Positions 1-7,860 of a stretch of 32,566 nucleotides of DNA are shown one piece after another. The notes below the pieces were generated by a model. The model had not been told where the DNA came from and ran no database searches. It saw nothing but the letters and a program-made list of their open reading frames with translations. Position 1 is the stretch's first letter; the number at the start of each line of letters is the position of its first letter. Where the stretch lies: assembly GCA_018701215.1 (NCBI GenBank), contig JABIWH010000017.1:1-32566 (forward strand). The letters are read 5' to 3'. The position numbers and the translations under genes are program-made. This stretch comes from Rhodospirillaceae bacterium. Lineage in GTDB: Bacteria; Pseudomonadota; Alphaproteobacteria; GCA-2731375.

Positions 1-2
1 AT

Positions 3-17
3 CAGACCGTGGGTCTG
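3..17 (+). promoter_or_regulatory. Possible SECIS-like hairpin, first paralogue
   Basis: CAGAC-CGTGG-GTCTG forms a five-base-pair hairpin inside the coding sequence. The full-length paralogue has CAGAC-CGTGA-GTCTG at the identical codon position, starting 12 nt after its in-frame UGA. If this copy also carries a UGA it would lie about 12 nt left of the window edge. The hairpin could partly reflect conserved protein sequence (QTV[GS]L), so its RNA role is inferred. Confidence 0.4.
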
Positions 18-317
18 GTAGCGAGAGTTGTTGAAGAAAGCGGCATTCCGACGGTCAACGTTTCCACCGGGCGGGATATTACCGCCCTGGTGCGGCCGCC
101 GCGGAGCCTGTTCGTGAACCATCCCATGGGCAACACCTTTGGCCGGGTTGGTGATACGGCGACGCAGACGAAAATCCTGCGCATGGCGCTGGATTTCGCC
201 GTCACGGCTTCGGGCCCGGGCATCCTGGTTGATCTGCCGTTGCAGTGGGACGAGGATTTCGTCTACTTCGCGGGCGAGACCACGCCCGAGGCAATTGCCA
301 AGCAGAAGAATAAGTAG
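3..317 (+). CDS. GrdB/PrdB-like reductase, C-terminal half (5' end outside window)
   Basis: Open from the left edge in frame 3 to a TAG stop, leaving 104 codons of a truncated gene. The first residues, QTVGLVARVVEESGIPTV, align with QTVSLTARYLEENGIPTV just after the UxxC site of the selenoprotein at 10381-11262. This is therefore the C-terminal half of a paralogue in the glycine/betaine/proline reductase selenoprotein B family. Further shared blocks are a Leu-Phe-Val-[ND]-[HY]-Pro-[ML]-Gly-Asn motif and a PL/PQ-Trp motif near the end. In this family the redox site UxxC or CxxC precedes His-Gln-Thr-Val; it would lie a few codons left of position 1, so whether this copy uses Sec or Cys cannot be seen. 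A hairpin at 3-17 matches the one beside the UGA of the other copy. The substrate is unknown. It ends at a strong terminator. Confidence 0.8.
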   Translation, partial: QTVGLVARVVEESGIPTVNVSTGRDITALVRPPRSLFVNHPMGNTFGRVGDTATQTKILRMALDFAVTASGPGILVDLPLQWDEDFVYFAGETTPEAIAKQKNK

Positions 318-338
318 ACTTGCCAAACAGTCTTGGTC

Positions 339-372
339 AGGGCCGCCTACAGCTAATTCCGTAGGCGGCCCT
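339..372. terminator. Bidirectional terminator hairpin
   Basis: A perfect 12-bp inverted repeat, AGGGCCGCCTAC / GTAGGCGGCCCT, with a 10-nt loop lies between the convergent ends of the partial reductase (stop at 317) and the DUF169 gene (stop at 382). A short T-rich stretch follows on the plus strand. Position and symmetry suit termination from both sides. Confidence 0.75.
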
Positions 373-381
373 GCTGTATTT

Positions 382-1176
382 CTAGCCGTAGCTTGTAGAG
401 ATACTGTCGAGCGGTGACTTCCCGACGCCGTGGTTGGGGATCGGGTAGCGCAGGCCAACCTTGCTCAATTCTTCCAGGCCCTTGACTACGCTGGGCAGAA
501 AGCTGGGCGGGATCGCCACCAGCATTTCCTCGTCCAGGACGCCGCCGAATTTGCGTTCCGCATAACAGGGGATGGAGACCGATGGCTCGCCGGTGGCCAA
601 TGCCTTGCCCCAGGAATCAGCGCAGGCGCTTTCGCCGACACAGCTGAATTCGTACTTCTTGTAGTTGATGTGCTGCAGGCCGTTGATGAAGGTGATCATC
701 TGCCCCGGCGTCATGTAAATCAGGCAAATATCCGGATTGTCGATCCTGCCCGACGTCAGCGGCGAGGTTACCAATGCCTCGTAGTCGCCGTAGGAAGCGC
801 AGGTCATGGCCGCCTGATGGGCCGCGCTGTCTTCCAAGGTGCCGTACCAGACACCGTTCATCCGCTCGCCCGCCAGCCATTCTTCACTGCGGGGGTGCAG
901 GCCGACCACGGCGCCGCATTGCGCGCCCATCAGATTATCCATGGTGATGCCAAGGGTATAGCCGATCCAGCGGGTCTGGCCGACGACCTGATCCATGGCG
1001 ATTTTCTCGGCCGGATTGGGGCGGCGGACTTTTGGTACCGCCTCCATCTCCGCCACGGTTTTGAAGCGTTTCAAGCCAATTGGCGTAGCCTTCAGGCGCA
1101 AGTAGCGGTTCAACCCTTCGACAAGGCCGGCATAGTCGTATTCAAATTTGTCGTTGAAACAATTGGCGGTGGTCAT
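382..1176 (-). CDS. DUF169 family protein
   Basis: A 264-residue soluble protein that I place in the DUF169 (COG2043) family from its overall pattern. Features are an early 'LRLKATPIGLKRF' segment, a central GAQCGAVVGL block, a 'LIYMTPGQMITFINGLQH' block typical of the family, and several conserved cysteines, including CVGESACADSWG and IPCYAERKFGG. The family has no firmly established function; the repeated Cys residues suggest metal or cofactor binding, which is inference. The start at 1176 is preferred over the upstream in-frame GTG because GGAGAG lies about 5 nt before the ATG. It is convergent with the partial GrdB-like gene and divergent from the arsenite exporter. Confidence 0.8.
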   Translation of the reverse strand: MTTANCFNDKFEYDYAGLVEGLNRYLRLKATPIGLKRFKTVAEMEAVPKVRRPNPAEKIAMDQVVGQTRWIGYTLGITMDNLMGAQCGAVVGLHPRSEEWLAGERMNGVWYGTLEDSAAHQAAMTCASYGDYEALVTSPLTSGRIDNPDICLIYMTPGQMITFINGLQHINYKKYEFSCVGESACADSWGKALATGEPSVSIPCYAERKFGGVLDEEMLVAIPPSFLPSVVKGLEELSKVGLRYPIPNHGVGKSPLDSISTSYG

Positions 1177-1410
1177 GATCACTCTCCAAGGTGCCATCCG
1201 GGATGGACGGATACAGCAGGCGGTACAGATATGAAACCGCGTGTGATGAATTTCTCCCGCGGTCCGAAATTTTAGATTAACAAGCCCGAACCGGTTGTCA
1301 ATTTGATACCGCCCGGGCAGTTTCTGCCAGTCTCATAATTGCTGCGGACGGGGGTATTACCGGTTAGAATCCGTTCTGGGAATCAAGCGAAAAATTACGA
1401 TTGAAAAGAC

Positions 1411-2493
1411 ATGAATAGTGACAACACCGAAGCGTCCGTGGCCTCTATCGGCGGCATCGGGTTCTTCGAAAAATGGCTGTCGGTATGGGTTGCCCTCTGT
1501 ATTGCGGTGGGAATTGGCTTGGGCAGCGCGTTGCCGGAGCTGTTTCAATTTCTTGCTGGTCTGGAATATGCCTCGGTCAATATCGTTGTTGCCGTGCTGA
1601 TTTGGGGCATGGTCTATCCGATGATGGTGAACGTGGACTTTGCCAGCCTTCGCCATATCGGTGACCGTCCAAAAGGTTTGATCATCACCATCGCCGTCAA
1701 CTGGCTGATCAAGCCGTTCTCCATGGTTGCCCTCGGCATCATTTTTTTCGAGGTTTTGTTCGTTGATTTAATTGCGCCCGCCGATGCCCAACAATATATC
1801 GCCGGCCTTATACTGCTTGGCGCCGCACCGTGCACGGCGATGGTCTTTGTCTGGTCGCAGCTGACCCGGGGTGATCCGACCTACACCCTGGTCCAGGTAT
1901 CGCTGAACGACGTCATCATGGTTTTTGCGTTTGCGCCCCTTGTCGCATTGTTACTGGGCGTCACCGATATCATCGTGCCATGGCAGACCTTGCTACTGTC
2001 GGTCGGCCTATACGTTGTCATACCCCTGATCGCGGGTGCCGTGACAAGGCAAATATTGACCAACCACGCCAAACGCGGTGAAGACGCCGCCGCCGCCATT
2101 ACGCGTTTCACCGATCTGCTTAAACCGTTTTCGATAATCGCGCTGCTGGCCACGGTGGTGTTGCTGTTTGGCTTTCAGGGTCATGTCATCCTGGACCGCC
2201 CCCTGCTCATTGCCTTGATCGCGGTGCCGTTGTTGGTGCAATCCTATGGCATTTTCGCCATAGCCTACGGCGCGGCCTATTTGTGGCGGGTGCCGTTCAA
2301 TGTGGCCGCGCCCTGTGCCCTGATTGGCACATCGAATTTCTTTGAGTTGGCCGTGGCGGTCGCCATTAGCCTGTTCGGCCTGAATTCGGGTGCCGCGCTG
2401 ACGACAGTGGTGGGAGTATTGGTCGAGGTTCCGGTGATGCTGTCGCTGGTCGCTTTCGCAAACCGGACCCGTGGTTCATTTCCAGGCGCATAG
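1411..2493 (+). CDS. acr3: ACR3-family arsenite efflux transporter
   Basis: A 360-residue polytopic membrane protein with about ten hydrophobic helices, the usual size for ACR3 carriers. The diagnostic block GAAPCTAMVFVWSQLTRG followed by DPTYTLVQVSLNDVIM is present. Its Cys is the residue required for As(III) transport in characterised ACR3 proteins. A second signature, 'APCALIGTSNFFELAVAVAI', lies near residue 310. Function by family: extrusion of arsenite, and in some members antimonite, across the inner membrane driven by the proton motive force. No arsR or arsC is next to it in the window. A clear Shine-Dalgarno is not visible before the ATG (GATTGAAAAGAC), so the start is moderately supported. 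It is convergent with the lipoate ligase fusion, 11 nt apart. Confidence 0.9.
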   Translation: MNSDNTEASVASIGGIGFFEKWLSVWVALCIAVGIGLGSALPELFQFLAGLEYASVNIVVAVLIWGMVYPMMVNVDFASLRHIGDRPKGLIITIAVNWLIKPFSMVALGIIFFEVLFVDLIAPADAQQYIAGLILLGAAPCTAMVFVWSQLTRGDPTYTLVQVSLNDVIMVFAFAPLVALLLGVTDIIVPWQTLLLSVGLYVVIPLIAGAVTRQILTNHAKRGEDAAAAITRFTDLLKPFSIIALLATVVLLFGFQGHVILDRPLLIALIAVPLLVQSYGIFAIAYGAAYLWRVPFNVAAPCALIGTSNFFELAVAVAISLFGLNSGAALTTVVGVLVEVPVMLSLVAFANRTRGSFPGA

Positions 2494-2504
2494 CCGAACT
2501 TGGA

Positions 2505-4361
2505 TCATTTTGTCTGGATGCGGTTGATGAATTCAGCCATGGCGTCCAGGACCTCGTCTGTTGCGCTGTGCTGGGGGACGTGGCCGCATTCGTCAATTAT
2601 CAGCCGCTCAAAACCGCCTTTAACAATGGCCTCGATCGCGTCCAACTGCGCGGCGGAGAAATACTCGTCCTCCGCGCCTTGGATAGCGAAAACCGGACAG
2701 CGTACTTTCGAGACATAAGGCTCGACACCCCAATCCGGTGCATCCGCCGCCGTCCAGCTTGTTACCAGCCGCTGGAACAGGACTTCGGTCTTGGCGCCGT
2801 GATAACGCGCCAGACGGGCCTTTAGATCGCCGGTCTCGAATTCCTCGATCCGCTCCCGCACCGCGTCAAGGGTGCGGGCTTCGCGGTACAGATGCGGTGC
2901 GATGGCGATAACGGCGCGGATTTGATCGGGCGCCGCACCGGCGTAGGTTAGGGCAATGGTGCCGCCATCGGAATGACCGATCAGGATGGCGTCCTCGATC
3001 CCGCCCGCGCGCAGGACATCGGGAAGCGAGCGAAGCGCTTCGTCAGCCATGTAGAGTTTTTCAAATGGTTGCTCCAGGGGGTCGGAATAGCCGGCGCCAA
3101 GGCGGTCATAAACCAACGCGGGCAGACCAGTGCGCTCACTCAGGCGGTGGCAAAAGCCGCGCCAGAAGCGGGTGCAGCCCAGCGCGTCATGCAGAAATAC
3201 TAACGTCGGTCGGTCCCGTGCGGGCCCACCAATAAGGTGCCCGCGCAAAACCTTGCCGCCGCTGTCGATCGAGAGTTGGCGGAACGCCATGTCTACGGTC
3301 CGGCAGAAATCCGCCGGCGCCAATTCCAGACACTCGACCGCGCCTTCGTCAAACATCCGCGTGATGATATCGCTGACCTCCCCGCGGGCCGCGCCACGCA
3401 GGCGTGCTTCAAGATCGAAAACCGCCCTTGGCGGCGTGATGAAAAAATCACCGCTCAACAGAATATCCTGAATGCGGGCCCGGCGTGCGTCGGGGACACG
3501 GATATCCGCCCTGATGGCCCCGCCGTCCAGGTTCAGGGTCGCGCTCAGATGGGTCTCGCCGCTTTCAGGCACGGCGATGCCGTCGACGAAATCATCGCGG
3601 CCTATTTCATCGCGCAGCAATTCGTTGGCGAGGGTTTCCTCTTCCATTGTGATCTCGCCCGGATATGGCGCGATATCCAAATGCTCCGCGAACCCCGCCA
3701 GCAGGGCCTGTTGTATCACGGCCGTATCGGGCAAGGCGCCGGGCAGCAATTCAGCCAGACAGACGACCCGTTCATGGGCCTCGGTCAGGTCGCGGCGGGC
3801 CAGTTTGTGGGCCGGTGTCTTCAACGCCGCGATCATCCGGGAGGGATCGAAATCAATCAAAAGCGTGCCCTGAAAAAACAGGATCTGGCCGTCGTGGATA
3901 CCGCCGGTGCCGCCGAGTTTGCGCCCCGCCACTTCGATATCGTTGCGCGGCCTGAATTCGGCGGCGATACCAAGGCGGCCGAGACCGGCTGCCGCTGCCT
4001 TGCAGATGCGGGCGCTGATATTGGCCAAGCTGGCAGCGCCAGGACGGCTCCCCCGAAACAGCGACCGGTCAAAAACCAATTCCCAACCCAACTGCCTCTC
4101 GTCCATGAATAGCGCCCCGCCCCCCGTGATGCGCCGGGCCACTTGAATGCCCTGTTGATGGCAATACGCAAGGCGGACCTCGTGCGGTAGAACCTGATGC
4201 ACGCCGATCAGGGCGGAGGGGGGGAAACGCAGAAAACGTATGGTGTTGGGAATGCTCCCGGCTAGGCGCGCATCGATCAAGGCCTGGTCAAAGGCGATGT
4301 TGGCGCGGGCGTCACGCAGGCCGGTATCGATGACCCGGAAGGCGCGCGCCGTCTTGGCCAT
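2505..4361 (-). CDS. sLpl(AB)-type lipoate-protein ligase fused to alpha/beta-hydrolase
   Basis: A 618-residue three-part protein. Residues 1-235 form a biotin/lipoate ligase catalytic domain with ARRITGGGALF (75-85) and NDIEVAGRKLGG, whose Lys148 is the expected lipoyl-AMP-binding lysine. Residues 240-365 resemble the small C-terminal lipoate-ligase domain (LplB/Lip_prot_lig_C; GAIRADIRVP, GDFFITP, LEARLRGA), giving the AB architecture of sLpl(AB). Residues 375-618 are an alpha/beta-hydrolase with a complete visible triad: Ser464 in GHSDGG, Asp565 in GAEDEYF and His594 in CGHVPQH. Ordinary ligases are about 340-370 residues, so the hydrolase is an added module; there is no stop or frameshift between the parts. 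By family the ligase attaches octanoate or lipoate to apo-proteins. What the hydrolase cleaves is unknown; a lipoyl/octanoyl ester or amide is a guess. It is last in the LipS/LipT cluster, 15 nt after its neighbour. Confidence 0.88.
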   Translation of the reverse strand: MAKTARAFRVIDTGLRDARANIAFDQALIDARLAGSIPNTIRFLRFPPSALIGVHQVLPHEVRLAYCHQQGIQVARRITGGGALFMDERQLGWELVFDRSLFRGSRPGAASLANISARICKAAAAGLGRLGIAAEFRPRNDIEVAGRKLGGTGGIHDGQILFFQGTLLIDFDPSRMIAALKTPAHKLARRDLTEAHERVVCLAELLPGALPDTAVIQQALLAGFAEHLDIAPYPGEITMEEETLANELLRDEIGRDDFVDGIAVPESGETHLSATLNLDGGAIRADIRVPDARRARIQDILLSGDFFITPPRAVFDLEARLRGAARGEVSDIITRMFDEGAVECLELAPADFCRTVDMAFRQLSIDSGGKVLRGHLIGGPARDRPTLVFLHDALGCTRFWRGFCHRLSERTGLPALVYDRLGAGYSDPLEQPFEKLYMADEALRSLPDVLRAGGIEDAILIGHSDGGTIALTYAGAAPDQIRAVIAIAPHLYREARTLDAVRERIEEFETGDLKARLARYHGAKTEVLFQRLVTSWTAADAPDWGVEPYVSKVRCPVFAIQGAEDEYFSAAQLDAIEAIVKGGFERLIIDECGHVPQHSATDEVLDAMAEFINRIQTK

Positions 4362-4376
4362 GCTATTCGGCCCGGT

Positions 4377-5627
4377 TCAACAGTTGCAGGGCCCCAGTTG
4401 CCGGCGCACTTTAGCTACGTCCTTCTTGTTGAGCTTGAACGGATAGGACGCGATATCGCTGGGCGGGCTGTCGCCATAGGGCCGATCGCAGGCCGAAATA
4501 TCCTCGCCTTCCTTGCCGGGACAGCCGGAGGTGCGAAAGGCGACGCCGGTATCGATTACCGCCTCCAGGTCCGCCTGCGGCAGGCCGAAACCGACAACGC
4601 GGCCGGCTTCGTCAAAGCGCATCTGCTCCAACCGTACGCCGCGATAATCGATCAGATAGCGGGCCAGTTGCACCCGCCGCCACTGCGCCCGTGGGGTCGG
4701 CGGCAGATGATCCATCAACGAGCCTTTTTCGGGGAAGAAGGCAAACATGTGGCTATGCCCGCCCATATCGCGCAGCCGCTGCACCTGGCTGAGGACATCG
4801 TGCTCGCTCTCGCCCATGCCGACAATCAGATGGGCGCCGAATTTTTCAGGCCCGAATATATCCGCCGCATCTTCCAGGACGCTCCAGTATTTCTCCCAAC
4901 TGTGCGGCGATTGCACACCGGAACCCCTGGTCCGATCAAACACCTCTGGGTTGGCGGCATCGATGGCGACGGTAAAAATCTCGGCCCCAAGGTCATGCAA
5001 TTGCTGGACGTCCTGGCGTTGCATGGTGGTGGGGTTGGAGAGGATGGAGACCGGGATATCCTTGATTTTCTCCGTCCAGCGGCGCAGCACCGTCACCGTA
5101 TCGGCATCGGAGTTGGGGTGGGTAATCATGGAAATGCACATGCGGTGGAACCGGCCGCCGTCGCCGCCTGCGGCAACAATGTCGATGACATCATCATAGG
5201 GTACCGCCGGCCAGTCGACGCGGATGAAATTGCGGTCGGCATAATCGCGCTCCGCCTCGCGGTGCCGGGCCAGGCCGCAATAGGCGCAATTGGCCCGACA
5301 GCCTTCCGGATAGGTCAGCAACAGGTTGAGGCAGCGGGTACATGAAGTGCGGTACATCTTCCCCGGCAAGACGCCCAAGGTAATCGCCGCCGCCGTGGAC
5401 ATCTGCACGTACTCCGGCGAGCGCATGTTCGGTGTCAGGATGCGGTAGTCGGGCCGGTAAAGGCCTTGGGCATTAATGTCGTTACCCTTAACGCGGCCAC
5501 CGTTGCGCGTTTCCGCGGGTGCTGCGCTTGGCGTGCGCGGCTGCATCTCCTTGGCCAGGTTAATGTCTTTGCCGGCTTCATCGACAAAATCCAGAGCCGG
5601 TTGTTGCGGCATTTCCGAACAGGACAT
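4377..5627 (-). CDS. lipS2: Radical SAM protein, LipS-type lipoyl synthase subunit
   Basis: 416 residues. The radical SAM cluster motif CxxxCxxC is C110-C114-C117 (EGCRANCAYCGLA), preceded by an extra CxxC at 96-99. More Cys lie near the C-terminus (SGCPGKEGEDISACDRP and a terminal CNC), enough to ligate an auxiliary iron-sulfur cluster as a sulfur donor. A GG(E)-like 'AAGGDGG' segment follows. Placement between LipT and an sLpl(AB)-type ligase matches the LipS1/LipS2 pair, which jointly insert two sulfurs into octanoyl groups. The assignment of number 2 rather than 1 rests only on gene order and is tentative. The start at 5627 is preferred because the longer ORF would run into lipT, and AGGGAG precedes this ATG. 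Confidence 0.75.
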   Translation of the reverse strand: MSCSEMPQQPALDFVDEAGKDINLAKEMQPRTPSAAPAETRNGGRVKGNDINAQGLYRPDYRILTPNMRSPEYVQMSTAAAITLGVLPGKMYRTSCTRCLNLLLTYPEGCRANCAYCGLARHREAERDYADRNFIRVDWPAVPYDDVIDIVAAGGDGGRFHRMCISMITHPNSDADTVTVLRRWTEKIKDIPVSILSNPTTMQRQDVQQLHDLGAEIFTVAIDAANPEVFDRTRGSGVQSPHSWEKYWSVLEDAADIFGPEKFGAHLIVGMGESEHDVLSQVQRLRDMGGHSHMFAFFPEKGSLMDHLPPTPRAQWRRVQLARYLIDYRGVRLEQMRFDEAGRVVGFGLPQADLEAVIDTGVAFRTSGCPGKEGEDISACDRPYGDSPPSDIASYPFKLNKKDVAKVRRQLGPCNC

Positions 5628-5652
5628 CTTCGGCTTTCTCCCTATTGCTCGT

Positions 5653-6735
5653 TCAGGCGGCCCAATACGCATCGTAGGCGATCCAGCTTCGCCGCAAGGC
5701 GGCTGCGTCCGGGCGCCCGCCATGGTCATATTGGCTTAGCATTTCGGCCCTTCTTCGGCAGGCCCGTTCCAGCGATGTTTGATACAAGTCTTCGAGTTCT
5801 ACTTCGTATTCGGCCAGCGCCTCGGGCGCGCCGGCAAACCAGCCGCGTAACGCCGCGCCTGCCAGCATGCCGGAATGGATTGCGGCGGGAATGCCGGCGC
5901 CGGGAATGGGATTGGTCAACCCGGCGGCATCGCCAGCCAGTAACACCTCTACCGTACCTAGCTTGCCCAGACACTTGATCATACCGCCGACGGGGATTGC
6001 ACCGCCCGTATGCTGGATAATTTCCGCGCTGACCCGGCCCTGTTCCTGCAACTCGCCGTGCAATTGATGCAACAGTGGTTTCAGTCGGTCACGCTCGTTG
6101 GGCACAACGCCCAGGCCTAGATTGGCGAAACTGCCCTTGGGGAACAACCAGCCATAGCCGCCGACAATATCGGCGCGTAGAAATATGTCGGTGCCATTCA
6201 GTGGCTGCAACAATGCTACCGTGATCTGCCGGGTTTCAACCAACTCCGTATTGCGGGAACCCATGGCGCGGCCCACTATCGAGCGCGGCCCGTCGGCGCC
6301 GATCAAAACGCGGGGGCGAAAGCAGCGCCCGTCGGTGGTTTGCAATATACCGTCCGCCGATATCGCGGCGACCCCGATGCCTATTTCACATCTGGCGCCC
6401 ATGGCCCTAGCCTGCGCGACCATTTGCGCATCGAACCGGTCACGATCAATCATATGGCCGCGAAAGTCAGCGGTATCGTCCGGCGGCTGTCCTTCAACGA
6501 AGCTGCGCATATGTGAAATCAATTGCTGCGTCACTGCCTTAATATGGGCTGTTTCATGATGGAGCATGGCGGGTACGAATTCTGCGCATTGCACAGGTTG
6601 GCCCGGCGTCTTCTTGCGTTCAAACGCGACTACGTTCAGGCCGGCTTCGGCGGCACCGGCAGCGGCCAGCGCGCCCGCCGGTCCCAGACCGACCACCACG
6701 ACATCCACATCCTCAATGCTGCTAACCGCTGCCAT
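5653..6735 (-). CDS. lipT: LipT-like FAD-dependent oxidoreductase (geranylgeranyl reductase family)
   Basis: 360 residues. The N-terminus carries a dinucleotide-binding fold, VVVVGLGPAGALAAAGA (residues 12-28), followed by the family's FERK...CAEFVP stretch. A second FAD motif, LLAGDAAGLTNPIPGAGI, lies near 290, and LIGADGPRS near 145. Together these are typical of the geranylgeranyl reductase-like flavoproteins. Flanked on both sides by radical SAM LipS-type genes, it matches lipT, a conserved companion of lipS1/lipS2 whose probable role is electron supply to lipoyl synthesis; that role is inferred. It starts 5 nt after the upstream radical SAM stop and ends 25 nt before the downstream start, so co-translation in one operon is likely. 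Confidence 0.8.
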   Translation of the reverse strand: MAAVSSIEDVDVVVVGLGPAGALAAAGAAEAGLNVVAFERKKTPGQPVQCAEFVPAMLHHETAHIKAVTQQLISHMRSFVEGQPPDDTADFRGHMIDRDRFDAQMVAQARAMGARCEIGIGVAAISADGILQTTDGRCFRPRVLIGADGPRSIVGRAMGSRNTELVETRQITVALLQPLNGTDIFLRADIVGGYGWLFPKGSFANLGLGVVPNERDRLKPLLHQLHGELQEQGRVSAEIIQHTGGAIPVGGMIKCLGKLGTVEVLLAGDAAGLTNPIPGAGIPAAIHSGMLAGAALRGWFAGAPEALAEYEVELEDLYQTSLERACRRRAEMLSQYDHGGRPDAAALRRSWIAYDAYWAA

Positions 6736-6740
6736 GACCG

Positions 6741-7778
6741 TCAGGCAGCGCAGGTGATCTTGCCGCCCACGCCGTCTACCACCATGGAACAGCAGGCATG
6801 TTGTTGATCCACCGCCCGCCCGATGGCGCGCGACAGGGCGACGGCGCCCTCGGCGGGGAAGGCGATGCCGTCCAGGCCCGCCATGGCCGCGTAAGTATCG
6901 GTTATCATCTTGTGCGTACCCGCCGGTCTGGCACAGCCCAGTTGCACGGGTTTGTCCCCTAGGCGCGCGCGCGCGGCCAAGAAAATTTCGCCGATTTCGC
7001 TGGGATCGACGGTGGCGAAGGCCTTCTCTTTTGGTGCATAGAAGGGCATGACAACGACCAGAACCAGACTGTCGGGATCATGCCGGGCGATCATTTCCAG
7101 CGCGTTAAGCTCGCCCAGGATCCGACCGTAATGCAGGCCGATGACGATATGGGGCACCACATCCATGGCCGTAGTGCGCAGGGCCTGCAGGGTAGCCTCG
7201 AAATCATCAATGGAGCGCTCCAGATGATAAACCTCCCGGATGGTGTCCTGATGGCCGATGACGTCGGTCATGGCAACATCGACACCGGCGCTTTCCATGC
7301 CCTTGGCCCCGGTTTCATCCAACAGGGCGGTATGCATGGCAATCTTCAGATAGGGAAAATCCCGCTTTAGCTTTTCCACCGCAGGGTAATAGCGCTCGTA
7401 AGGCACCTCGTTACGCTTGTTGGAACCGCCCGAGAGCAGGAAGCCTTTCAGATCCTGCAACATGATCAGGTCGCGTACCTTACGGTCGAGCTCATCGGGG
7501 TTGGTGGCGGGGATCATCGGCTCCAGAATCTTGGCCTGGCAATGATCGCAGTTCAGGGCACAGGCGGGGCCGGTAATGGAAAAGGCGGGAAAACTGTTCT
7601 TGCCGCAGCCTTGAATTTCGTCGCTGGCATAGGATCGAAATGTCGGGGTATGCATCCGGATGGGCCGCGTGGGACGGGAGCCTGCCGCTTGTTCGAACCG
7701 ATCGATAAGACCGGCGTCAAATTGCAGCTCGAAATCCGCGAAGGCGTCCAAGTTGGAAGCCAAGTCGTACCAACTCAT
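6741..7778 (-). CDS. lipS1: Radical SAM protein, biotin-synthase-like, LipS-type lipoyl synthase subunit
   Basis: 345 residues from the chosen start. The SAM cluster motif is C73-C77-C80 (ACALNCDHCQAK), with an extra Cys58 (IQGCGKNSF) before it and several C-terminal cysteines (LGCARP, HACCSM, ITCA). FLLSGGSNKRNEVP is the GG-type SAM-binding stretch. The protein resembles the uncharacterised biotin-synthase homologue group (COG1856). With the LipT and second LipS-type genes directly downstream, it is the partner radical SAM protein of the two-component lipoyl synthase. Numbering as LipS1 is tentative. ATGs at 7790 and 7778 are both possible; 7778 has the better purine-rich upstream (GGGCGG). 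About 80 nt separate it from the PLP-enzyme gene, so it may have its own promoter or belong to the longer operon. Confidence 0.75.
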   Translation of the reverse strand: MSWYDLASNLDAFADFELQFDAGLIDRFEQAAGSRPTRPIRMHTPTFRSYASDEIQGCGKNSFPAFSITGPACALNCDHCQAKILEPMIPATNPDELDRKVRDLIMLQDLKGFLLSGGSNKRNEVPYERYYPAVEKLKRDFPYLKIAMHTALLDETGAKGMESAGVDVAMTDVIGHQDTIREVYHLERSIDDFEATLQALRTTAMDVVPHIVIGLHYGRILGELNALEMIARHDPDSLVLVVVMPFYAPKEKAFATVDPSEIGEIFLAARARLGDKPVQLGCARPAGTHKMITDTYAAMAGLDGIAFPAEGAVALSRAIGRAVDQQHACCSMVVDGVGGKITCAA

Positions 7779-7860
7779 GAAACCGCCCATCGTCAGTTGC
7801 AAAAAACTTAATGTGTATTTTAAGCTGGATTCCCATGCCTTCGCCAGCCCGAATTATCAA

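Noticed and set aside
430..1275. 281-codon plus-strand open frame opposite the DUF169 gene
   Set aside because: It is antisense to a recognisable family with a good ribosome site; the translation has no family features and reflects GC-rich third-position openness.
3237..4112. 291-codon plus-strand open frame opposite the lipoate ligase fusion
   Set aside because: Shadow of a gene with clear motifs on the minus strand; no plausible start signal or domain.
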